The position numbers and the translations under genes are program-made. The notes under the pieces are model-generated. The model worked only from the letters and a program-made list of their open reading frames with translations. It was not told where the DNA came from and did no database searches. 38,965 nt of DNA from CAZEDK01 sp964511025 (GTDB lineage Bacteria; Patescibacteriota; Gracilibacteria; UBA1369; GWF2-33-10): positions 1 to 38,965 of the forward strand of contig CAZEDK010000010.1 of NCBI GenBank assembly GCA_964511025.1. Reading direction: 5' to 3'. Below are positions 32,837 to 38,965 of this stretch, one piece after another (positions within the stretch are counted from its first letter, which is position 1; the number at the start of each line of letters is the position of its first letter).

Positions 32837-34019
32837 GCACAGTTTCCAAATTCGCATTTTGATCAAGCCAATTGCTTGGTGCATTTGATTGCTGGCTGTT
32901 TTCAAAATTGTGGAAATACTTGTTGTTATATGACATCCACATTTCTTTTATAATATATTCGTGAGTCAAGAAATAATCGAACGGAAGAGTTTCGATGCCT
33001 TCAAGCATTTCGCCGTTTTCAATGTAAACACCCATAGTTGGATCGAGTGAATACCACACTTTGTAATTTGGATCATAAACTTGCACAAAAGCATGTCCTC
33101 CAAATTCTCCTCCGAAATCAACTTCAGCTAGGCTAACTCTTACATTGTTTTCATTCATACCGCTTGCAATCAATGCTGAGGCGAGAAAATTAGCTTGCTC
33201 TGAGCAGTCGCTTTTGATTATACCTTCCTGTGGACCAACTGATGGACTGACTTCAATGAGTTCTTTTGGAGTCAGCCAGTATTCAGTTGTTGATTCTGTT
33301 TTAGTATTTGCTGTTTTTTCGTATTCAGGTATAAATTCGCTATCTGCTATCCATGCGATTTTTTGAATGGCAAAATCAAGTATTTCTTGTGGTGAACTGA
33401 GGCTACTAATTAGGTTTTGCACAGCTTCGGCGTTGGGAGTGACATACAACTGATATGGTGACAAAACTTCTATTTGTTCACCTTCATCAATTCTTTTTTT
33501 CATTTTTTCCTCTAGCATCTTTGTGATTTGATTTCTGTCAGTGACGTCGCGTGCAGCTAATGCTTTTGCTATTTTACTTTCTGAAAATTTCTTAATTCTA
33601 TCATTTGCAAACTCCACCTTGAGTTCCGGAAGTAAATCTTTTAATTCAATTAGTCTTAGAAGTTTGATAACGCAATCATTATCTTTTTTTAGTTCTTCTG
33701 CTGCTGCTAGTGGTATCTTTGCGATTATGAGGTCGTAATTTTCTGCGCTAGCTTTGAAAGTGGTTTCGTATCTGCTGTCGATTACGTTATCAAATTTACA
33801 TGATTTATCTATTTGAAACCCTACAGGAATTGCTATGTCTAATTCTTCTAATTTGTTTTTGATTTTATCCTTTGATACTTTACTTTTTGCGTTTTTAAAA
33901 AGCTGTTCTTTTGGGCTAAGCTTTTGACTTTCTTTAGTTTCTTCCTTTTTACATCCAATAAATGTCAATGAAATTGATATGATTAAAGCAAATATAAATA
34001 TTTTAATATGTGTTCTCAT
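32814..34019 (-). CDS. Lipoprotein with a transglutaminase-like domain
   Basis: The 401-aa product has a lipoprotein signal ending LTFIGC (Cys 23) and a charged linker. About 240 residues of mixed structure follow without a recognised fold. A transglutaminase-like core comes next: 'SDCSEQANFLASALIASG' (Cys near 271), 'GGEFGGHAFVQVY' (His near 308) and WYSLDPTM (Asp near 326). This Cys-His-Asp order is the family's catalytic triad. Bacterial members act as proteases or cross-linkers, often outside the cell. It follows pgk by 11 bp and probably belongs to the ribH-pgk transcript. The gap contains a TTTAGTG-type direct repeat. Confidence 0.82.
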   Translation of the reverse strand: MRTHIKIFIFALIISISLTFIGCKKEETKESQKLSPKEQLFKNAKSKVSKDKIKNKLEELDIAIPVGFQIDKSCKFDNVIDSRYETTFKASAENYDLIIAKIPLAAAEELKKDNDCVIKLLRLIELKDLLPELKVEFANDRIKKFSESKIAKALAARDVTDRNQITKMLEEKMKKRIDEGEQIEVLSPYQLYVTPNAEAVQNLISSLSSPQEILDFAIQKIAWIADSEFIPEYEKTANTKTESTTEYWLTPKELIEVSPSVGPQEGIIKSDCSEQANFLASALIASGMNENNVRVSLAEVDFGGEFGGHAFVQVYDPNYKVWYSLDPTMGVYIENGEMLEGIETLPFDYFLTHEYIIKEMWMSYNNKYFHNFENSQQSNAPSNWLDQNANLETVLTEELKE

Positions 34020-34030
34020 TGTTTAGTGAT

Positions 34031-35194
34031 TTAGTGTTTTTTAAGTGCTTCTATCCCCGGTACCTTGCTGCCTTCCAAAAAAGCCAACATTGCTCCTCCG
34101 CCTGTTGACACGTGATCATAACTTTCTTCAGGAATTCCAAAGCGTCTTAAAGCATTTAACGTATCTCCTCCTCCAAGTATAGTCTTTGCTTTTGAGTTTG
34201 CCAAAGCTTCTGCTATTACCCTAGTACCCATTTCAAAAGCTAAAAATTCAAATAAACCTATTGGACCATTCCAAATAACTGTTTGTGAATTTTTTATAAT
34301 ACCTAAATATCTGGCTAGACTTGCAGGACCTATATCAAATATTTTCATATCACCTTCAATATCCTCAACTGGTAATGTGAGAGTTGTGACGTTATTTGAT
34401 GCTTCGCTGGCAACGATTAGATCTTTTGGTGTGATGAATTTTTCATGATGAGTTTCGCAGTCTAGCATGATTTCTTGAGCTAATTGTTTTTTGTCAGCTT
34501 CGTATAGTGATTCTCCTACATCATAACCTTGTGCATATAAAAAAGTATTGGCCATAGCTCCTCCAACAATAATATTGTCAGCTTTGTTTATGAAATTCTG
34601 CATTATTCCTATTTTTGTTTCTATTTTTGCACCACCCAATATTAATGTGAGAGGTTTTTTTGGGTTTTCCAATATTTCACTTAATATTTCCATTTCTTTT
34701 TCAAGAAGAAGTCCCATGTAACTAGGTAATTCTTTTGTTATAGCAACAACTGAAGTGTGCTCTCTATGACAGACTCCAAAAGCGTCGTTGACATAAATAT
34801 CAGCAAGCTTTGCTAAACTTTTTGCCATTTCCTCACTATTTTGTTTCTCTCTTTTATCAAATCTAAGGTTTTCTAACATTACTATTTTTTCATTTTCTGG
34901 AAGATGTGTTGGTGTGACTGCGTTAGCTTTGAATACTTTTTGATTCATTAATTTTTCCAAACATTGAGCAAGGACATTGGTTTTTAAATGTTCATCGTTT
35001 TCACCTTTTGGGCGACCAAGATGAGTCATAATGATTATTTGTGATACACTTTGATCTAAAAGATACTGAAGAGTCGGGATAGATTTTTGAATTCTAGTAT
35101 CTTCTTCAACGTGTCCTTCTCGTGTTAATGGCGTATTGAAATCTACTCTAATTAAAACTTTTTTATCTTTGAGCTTGGCGTTTTTTAAATACAT
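34031..35194 (-). CDS. pgk: Phosphoglycerate kinase
   Basis: The product from ATG 35194 is 387 aa, the normal size. Motifs: KKVLIRVDFNTPL, MTHLGRPKG, 'MLENLRFDKREKQNSEEMA', 'DIYVNDAFGVCHREHTSV', 'LILGGAKIETKIGIM', VIWNGPIGLFEF and 'TILGGGDTLNALRRFG...STGGGAML'. It makes ATP and 3-phosphoglycerate from 1,3-bisphosphoglycerate. A longer reading frame from 35257 only runs through the end of ribH and is not used. The start overlaps the ribH stop by 10 bp, so translation is probably coupled. Confidence 0.95.
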   Translation of the reverse strand: MYLKNAKLKDKKVLIRVDFNTPLTREGHVEEDTRIQKSIPTLQYLLDQSVSQIIIMTHLGRPKGENDEHLKTNVLAQCLEKLMNQKVFKANAVTPTHLPENEKIVMLENLRFDKREKQNSEEMAKSLAKLADIYVNDAFGVCHREHTSVVAITKELPSYMGLLLEKEMEILSEILENPKKPLTLILGGAKIETKIGIMQNFINKADNIIVGGAMANTFLYAQGYDVGESLYEADKKQLAQEIMLDCETHHEKFITPKDLIVASEASNNVTTLTLPVEDIEGDMKIFDIGPASLARYLGIIKNSQTVIWNGPIGLFEFLAFEMGTRVIAEALANSKAKTILGGGDTLNALRRFGIPEESYDHVSTGGGAMLAFLEGSKVPGIEALKKH

Positions 35195-35616
35195 TTTATA
35201 AAATTTAACATTTCTAAGGCGGTTTTGATTGCAGAGTATCCTTTGTTTTCGTTCCAATTTTTTGTATTTGCACGTCTTTTTGCGTCATTAATATCATGAA
35301 CCATCAAAATTTCAAAAACAATAGGAATCTCAAATTCAAGCATAATTTCCATAATTGCATGAGTAACCGCTTTGCAAATCATATCATAATGTTCTGTTTG
35401 CCCTTTGATTACGCAACCTAATGTAATTATTGCATCATATTTTTTGCTTTTTGCCAGTTTCTTAGACATCAGAGGAATCTCAAAGGCTCCCGGTACTTCA
35501 AAATAATCAACACTGTTTGTATCAATTTTTTGTTCAGTGAGGGCTTTTTTTGTTCCTTTGAGTAAGTTGCTTACTATCTCTTGATGGAAAACACTGTAGA
35601 TTACTGCGATTTGCAT
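35185..35616 (-). CDS. ribH: 6,7-dimethyl-8-ribityllumazine synthase
   Basis: The 143-aa product matches lumazine synthase: 'YFEVPGAFEIPLMSKKLA', 'DAIITLGCVIKGQTEHYD' (with the catalytic-type His) and 'IPIVFEILMVHDINDAKRRA' where most members read FGVLT..T.EQA..RA. The last helix contains NKGYSAIKTALEM. The enzyme joins a ribityl-pyrimidine with dihydroxybutanone phosphate, the next-to-last step to riboflavin. No other rib gene is in the window. It is the first gene of a ribH-pgk-lipoprotein cluster. The upstream gap is too short for, and shows no sign of, an FMN riboswitch. Confidence 0.9.
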   Translation of the reverse strand: MQIAVIYSVFHQEIVSNLLKGTKKALTEQKIDTNSVDYFEVPGAFEIPLMSKKLAKSKKYDAIITLGCVIKGQTEHYDMICKAVTHAIMEIMLEFEIPIVFEILMVHDINDAKRRANTKNWNENKGYSAIKTALEMLNFIKCI

Positions 35617-35687
35617 TTATCATTTTTAGTTTTCAAAAGTCTAGCATTACCATAGATTATCTTCATTTGTTTTTTCAAATAAGAAAC

Positions 35688-35714
35688 TTGACAGAGAGAG
35701 AGAGATGTTATCTT
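35688..35714 (+). promoter_or_regulatory. Microsatellite promoter, copy 1: TTGACA-N15-TATCTT
   Basis: TTGACA (35688-35693) is followed by six GA units and TGT, then TATCTT (35709-35714), giving an extended -10 with a short 15-bp spacer. A (GT)n run follows. The same promoter recurs at 38551-38579 with a 17-bp spacer. Confidence 0.7.
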
Positions 35715-35744
35715 GTGTGTGTTTAATTAATAATTTTTAATGTT

Positions 35745-37031
35745 ATGGTTACAAAATCTTCGCCTTCGCACGAAAATGAAGTACCTACAAATGTGACAGT
35801 CGATGTCGATGAGGGTGCTATAATCGATGAGCGTCTTACAGAGGATGGTATCGTTATTGAAGGGTCATTTAAAGCAGTCAGGGGGGCTTCTGTGCGAATA
35901 TTAGGAGTATCAAGTGCGGCATCACAATTAGACGAACCAACGGCTGAAAATCCAATGATTGCACAAATCATTGAAGATAGAATTATAGGACGAGGATACT
36001 CTCGTTTTTCAGACTCACTAAGAACAATAATGAATTTTGACATCCCTATAGCAGAGATTGTGAAAAATTTGAAGCTGTTAATTAAGAGAGGACTCTCAAT
36101 ACCCCCTTATATAAGAGACACAATGTCTACCACCGCTGTTGGTCTTTCGTTAGATATTGATGATTTAGCGTTCAAGATAGGCGGTGACTCAGACTATAGC
36201 TATGTTATGACAGATTTATTACAGTATATCTTTCATCGTGATGGTAGCTTCATTCGGTTATTAAATGATCAATTAGATGATTTTCAATTATTGCCTGGAA
36301 ATCATGCATTTAAATTAATAATTTTGACAAAAATATTACGTTCACAAAATGTTAATCTTAGTGCAAAATTTGATTCTTTGGCTGATCCAACAGAAGATAA
36401 TGAAGTGTGTTTAGAAGTTGTAGGAGCATTCCTGATAGCCAAAGTATTCAATGCGGGATTTGAAGCAACGAAATATATACTCAAACTGCCTGAACTAATA
36501 GAATGTATTGAGAACCTAGTCGCAACAAAAAGAAATTTTACGTTAAGCATTAAAGAAATTACATCTTGCTTGAAAGATCATGAAAATTTTCTAAAGTTAG
36601 CTATAGCGCTTGGTGAGAGATCATATGTATCAGGTGCTGATAATGATACGCGGTTTCAAAAATTGGTTCGTGCTTTTCTTGATCTATTAATAAATAATTC
36701 TGATAAAGTTAAACATGTCTTTAGAAAATATGAATTTGAGCAGTCAAACGCAGAAGAGATAATAGCCCAAGAAAGGGGCGTATATCTAATGTCATATGAT
36801 ATGCTAAATAAAGAAGGCTCTATTGTTAGTGGTATATCATATAGAATTTTCATTCGGCCGTCTCTTTTAATGATAGAAAATGATACAGGCAACAAATTAG
36901 TGTATAGAGGTGAGATCCCTCATGGGAATTTGCTTGAAGCAATAGATGATGAAATACAGACATCATTTAGATATGATGGATATACTATAAAAATGCTTGA
37001 TCTAGAAAAGGTTAAAGGTTTCAGAGTGTGA
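35745..37031 (+). CDS. Unknown 428-aa protein with a degraded paralogue nearby
   Basis: No family is recognised. Residues 1-65 are polar and acidic (VTVDVDEGAIID). Most of the rest looks alpha-helical and soluble, with leucine-rich helices and no signal or membrane span, perhaps a helical-repeat fold. Residues ~335-425 look beta-rich: 'SIVSGISYRIFIRPSLLM', KLVYRGEIPHGN, 'FRYDGYTIKMLDLEKVKGF'. Start ATG 35745 lies ~24 nt after the likely transcription start, and an out-of-frame ATG sits 5 nt upstream (ATGTTATG); the downstream paralogue has the same arrangement. The stop directly abuts the convergent AbiEii stop. Promoter, start and parts of the coding sequence recur at 38551-38896. Confidence 0.75.
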   Translation: MVTKSSPSHENEVPTNVTVDVDEGAIIDERLTEDGIVIEGSFKAVRGASVRILGVSSAASQLDEPTAENPMIAQIIEDRIIGRGYSRFSDSLRTIMNFDIPIAEIVKNLKLLIKRGLSIPPYIRDTMSTTAVGLSLDIDDLAFKIGGDSDYSYVMTDLLQYIFHRDGSFIRLLNDQLDDFQLLPGNHAFKLIILTKILRSQNVNLSAKFDSLADPTEDNEVCLEVVGAFLIAKVFNAGFEATKYILKLPELIECIENLVATKRNFTLSIKEITSCLKDHENFLKLAIALGERSYVSGADNDTRFQKLVRAFLDLLINNSDKVKHVFRKYEFEQSNAEEIIAQERGVYLMSYDMLNKEGSIVSGISYRIFIRPSLLMIENDTGNKLVYRGEIPHGNLLEAIDDEIQTSFRYDGYTIKMLDLEKVKGFRV

Positions 37032-37841
37032 TTATTCACTTATATATCTTTGCTTCGCTTGCCTAAAAAGAGTTTGATAATTTTGGAAAGCTCGTTTTTC
37101 TGATGGATTCTCAATTAATGGACCAATTTTATCCAAAATATCCTGTCCATTTATTTGATCTACTGTTTTTTCTAATAAATCCATTAACTCTTTTGAGGTT
37201 TTTACTTTTATTCCCATTTCATTTAGCTCTTCGTAATTTACTTGAATGTTGTTGTTTAAATACCAGATCAAATCATAAAAATCACGCATCGCATGATAAC
37301 CTCTTTCTATTACAGCACCTATTTTACCTGAAAATAATGTGGGTAAATCATTTTTATAAATCGGAAAATATTCATCAAATTTTGTAATGTAAAAGAATTC
37401 TCCACGTCCATTCTTGGCGGGAAATTTATCAATCTCTAATTTGATGTTTAATTTTTCATTTTTTAATGGTGAAATTTTCAATTTATAAAGAAGTGTTGGA
37501 AATTTCAGCCAATATTTTTGAATTCGTTTTTCTTTGATATGTTCTGGAGTGCTAATTTCAAAATCAAGATTATGATTTTTGAATTCTATTTCAAGTTTTT
37601 TGATCAAAATTGAAGTATCTAAATGATTATTGTCTAATGAAAAATCCAAATCTTCAGAAAATCTTGGTAAATTATGGCAGATTCTTAGGCATGTTCCTCC
37701 GCCAAATCTAAGAAATTCACTGCCATCTAATCCATATAAAAATTTCAATGTCATAACTTGAAGATATTCACGTAACATATTTAAAGATATCGAGCTATCT
37801 GTGTTTGTGGTGTTAAGAAAATAATCAATTGGATTTTGCAT
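37032..37841 (-). CDS. AbiEii-type nucleotidyltransferase toxin
   Basis: The 269-aa product matches the AbiEii/AbiGii toxin family: 'FLRFGGGTCLRICHN' (GGGT at 47-50) and LPRFSEDLDFSL (SEDLDF at 62-67), followed by a helical C-terminal part. The GG-T plus acidic DLDF pair is the nucleotide- and metal-binding signature of the DNA polymerase beta-like fold. Related toxins transfer nucleotides to RNA, including tRNA, in phage defence. Its start overlaps the upstream antitoxin gene by 17 bp. Confidence 0.88.
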   Translation of the reverse strand: MQNPIDYFLNTTNTDSSISLNMLREYLQVMTLKFLYGLDGSEFLRFGGGTCLRICHNLPRFSEDLDFSLDNNHLDTSILIKKLEIEFKNHNLDFEISTPEHIKEKRIQKYWLKFPTLLYKLKISPLKNEKLNIKLEIDKFPAKNGRGEFFYITKFDEYFPIYKNDLPTLFSGKIGAVIERGYHAMRDFYDLIWYLNNNIQVNYEELNEMGIKVKTSKELMDLLEKTVDQINGQDILDKIGPLIENPSEKRAFQNYQTLFRQAKQRYISE

Positions 37842-38454
37842 ATTGTTCTAAATTATTTATTAATAAATTAAGTTTTTTTTGATTAAATTTGAAAGCAAAT
37901 TTTTTTAATAAGTTGAAATTTATTTTTTCTAAATTCTGAAATCGTAAATCTTGCCATGTTTGATAATCAATTTTTAATTTTTTACTATTTAGATACAAAA
38001 AATCAAGCATTGCTTTCGCAATAGATGCGAAATAATAACTAAAATCATTTTTTCTTTGCGTTTCAAATCCAAAAAAACATGATTTTTTAATTTTTCTATA
38101 GCTAAACAAGCCGTATTTCGTTTCAAAATATCGAGTAGTTTTTGTTGTTATTGCTGTAATTTCAAATACAGCGTCTGGAATAATTCCATAATAAGATAAA
38201 GCGTATTCAAGGGAAATATAGCTTGGACTATATAGTTTGGTGGAAATGATTTCCGGCGAAATATTCTTTTTCGAATAATCTGAAGATAAAACATATAATC
38301 CATTTTTTATTTTAAAAATCTTTGCTTGTTTGTTCCACAGCATTATTTGTTTATGTATAGTATTGATATTTTCATGACGAAAAATAATTTTCAAATCATG
38401 AATGCTAAACAAAGGATGGTTGGCTAATTTTTTTTGGAATTCTAGAAATTTCAT
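37825..38454 (-). CDS. AbiEi-type antitoxin
   Basis: The 209-aa product fits the AbiEi layout. An N-terminal winged-helix part (KLANHPLFSIHDLKIIF, then LWNKQAKIFKIKNGLYVL) is followed by the AbiEi core 'YSPSYISLEYALSYYGIIPDAV', 'ITTKTTRYFETKYGLFSYRKIKK' and a Lys/Asn-rich helical end. The pair works as a type IV system in which the antitoxin counters the toxin without binding it and represses the operon. Its composition (very Lys/Phe/Asn rich) is more AT-biased than its neighbours, in line with recent gain. It lies opposite to and between the two copies of the 428-aa gene family. Confidence 0.85.
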   Translation of the reverse strand: MKFLEFQKKLANHPLFSIHDLKIIFRHENINTIHKQIMLWNKQAKIFKIKNGLYVLSSDYSKKNISPEIISTKLYSPSYISLEYALSYYGIIPDAVFEITAITTKTTRYFETKYGLFSYRKIKKSCFFGFETQRKNDFSYYFASIAKAMLDFLYLNSKKLKIDYQTWQDLRFQNLEKINFNLLKKFAFKFNQKKLNLLINNLEQYAKSN

Positions 38455-38470
38455 TTTAATTTTAAGTAAA

Positions 38471-38479
38471 ATAATACCA
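38471..38479 (-). promoter_or_regulatory. Extended -10 promoter (TGGTATTAT) for the abiE pair
   Basis: On the minus strand TGG precedes TATTAT about 16 bp before the antitoxin ATG, implying an almost leaderless transcript. No good -35 is seen. Confidence 0.45.
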
Positions 38480-38550
38480 AAATCTGAAACAAGTATATCT
38501 ATTTTCCATGATTAATTTAAATTAATTATCTTATATTTTTCACACTTGTC

Positions 38551-38579
38551 TTGACAGAGAGGGAGAGAAATGTTATCTT
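38551..38579 (+). promoter_or_regulatory. Microsatellite promoter, copy 2: TTGACA-N17-TATCTT
   Basis: TTGACA (38551-38556) and TATCTT (38574-38579) are separated by a GA-rich 17-bp spacer, with TGT before the -10 and (GT)5 after it. It is nearly identical to copy 1, but the spacer is two bases longer and the GT run one unit longer. Confidence 0.7.
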
Positions 38580-38609
38580 GTGTGTGTGTTTAATAAATAA
38601 TTTTATGTT

Positions 38610-38896
38610 ATGATTATAAAATCTTGGGACGACTGGAAGGACAAAGCACCTGATAAGACGATCGTCGGTGAGGATCCTGTAATCGAGGATACTACACAGG
38701 ATGATAACGTTGTTGAAGAGCTAGGTAAAGTAGTCGAGACTTCTGTTAATGTAAAGTTGAAACTCCAGAATCTGCTAAAAATGAAGAACCAACCATTGTA
38801 AGTAGTAGATTATATAGAATTTTCATTCAACCGTCTTTATCTAAATGCTTTCCGTTCTTTGTCTGTATAAGTTATTTCGTTACGTTTCCTAACTAG
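38610..38896 (+). pseudogene. Frameshifted, internally deleted paralogue of the 428-aa gene
   Basis: The ATG lies in the same ATGTTATG context as the 428-aa gene and the N-termini align (MIIKSW against MVTKSS; GEDPVIEDTTQDDNVVEE against the DEGAIIDE...VIEG region). The open frame stops at 38801 after 63 residues. From about 38750 another frame reads KVETPESAKNEEPTIVSS then RLYRIFIQPSL, matching IVSGISYRIFIRPSL near residues 364-380 of the intact protein, until TAG at 38894. So about 300 residues are missing and a frameshift lies near 38747-38760. A small recent gene built from the same ends is the less likely alternative. Confidence 0.6.
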
Positions 38897-38965
38897 CATT
38901 TTATTTTCTCTTTACGATTTTTTAGTCCAAATATTTTTCTTCAATAAGCCCAAATAACCAAATTG

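Noticed and set aside
35195..35257. Longer pgk start at 35257
   Set aside because: The extra residues come from the overlapped end of ribH and do not resemble PGK. The family start fits ATG 35194.
35617..35744. FMN riboswitch before ribH
   Set aside because: The gap is only 128 bp, is shared with an opposite promoter, and none of the conserved RFN segments is visible.
38511..38526. 16-bp perfect palindrome ATTAATTTAAATTAAT between abiE and the paralogue remnant
   Set aside because: It is made only of A and T in very AT-rich DNA, so chance is a good explanation. A role as AbiEi operator cannot be claimed.
1..38965. Recoded TGA (Gracilibacteria/Absconditabacteria-type code)
   Set aside because: Several well-recognised genes (hicA, purC, the MazF antitoxin) end at TGA in the expected place.
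1..38965. tRNA, rRNA, CRISPR array or insertion sequence
   Set aside because: I saw no clover-leaf, rRNA-like, spaced-repeat or transposase sequence. The gaps are nearly all under 200 bp.

Overview
The window is about 39 kb of AT-rich bacterial DNA. Reading frames close on TGA as well as TAA and TAG (hicA, the 115-aa gene before hpf, purC, the MazF antitoxin), so the standard bacterial code applies. The promoters look like sigma70 sites, with TTGACA or TATAAT-like boxes and often a TGn extended -10. Leaders are very short and Shine-Dalgarno motifs are almost absent. The archaeal-type triosephosphate isomerase, short HPF, DUF5674, GerMN lipoprotein, giant proteins and many small toxin-antitoxin pairs suggest a Patescibacteria/CPR genome, perhaps Peregrinibacteria-like. 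That placement is inference. The code argues against Gracilibacteria and Absconditabacteria.

Positions 1-23185 are all on the minus strand and hold an accessory envelope-like block. From its upstream end it contains: a DUF1460 (NlpC/P60-fold amidase-like) protein; a 5192-aa giant protein of no family I recognise, filling 40% of the window; a 43-aa single-span membrane peptide whose C-terminal tail resembles that of the giant protein; and a secreted surface protein of more than 2011 aa that runs off the left edge. The surface protein has a signal peptide, two ~600-residue tandem units, two Cys-rich CGDG repeats and the start of an SdrD-B-like domain. I treat this block as the best candidate for an undescribed system, but its joint function is a hypothesis.

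Positions 23295-28362 hold mainly housekeeping genes: hicB-hicA overlapping an archaeal-type tpiA; DUF5674, an unknown gene and hpf packed together; gerMN lipoprotein-purA diverging from purC across a compact double promoter. Positions 28364-29040 hold a MazF-type toxin and Phd/YefM-type antitoxin under a 32-bp palindromic operator.

Positions 29043-35616 hold a transmembrane Ser/Thr kinase-like protein with an external region, two small membrane proteins, and a ribH-pgk-transglutaminase-like lipoprotein cluster. Positions 35688-38965 hold an unknown 428-aa gene, an AbiEi/AbiEii pair on the opposite strand, and a frameshifted, internally deleted paralogue of the 428-aa gene. The two paralogue copies share a near-identical promoter containing (GA)n and (GT)n microsatellites. 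Their -35/-10 spacers differ by two bases, a layout typical of slippage-controlled expression.

I found no rRNA, tRNA, CRISPR array or insertion sequence. The last ~70 bases hold nothing I can name.
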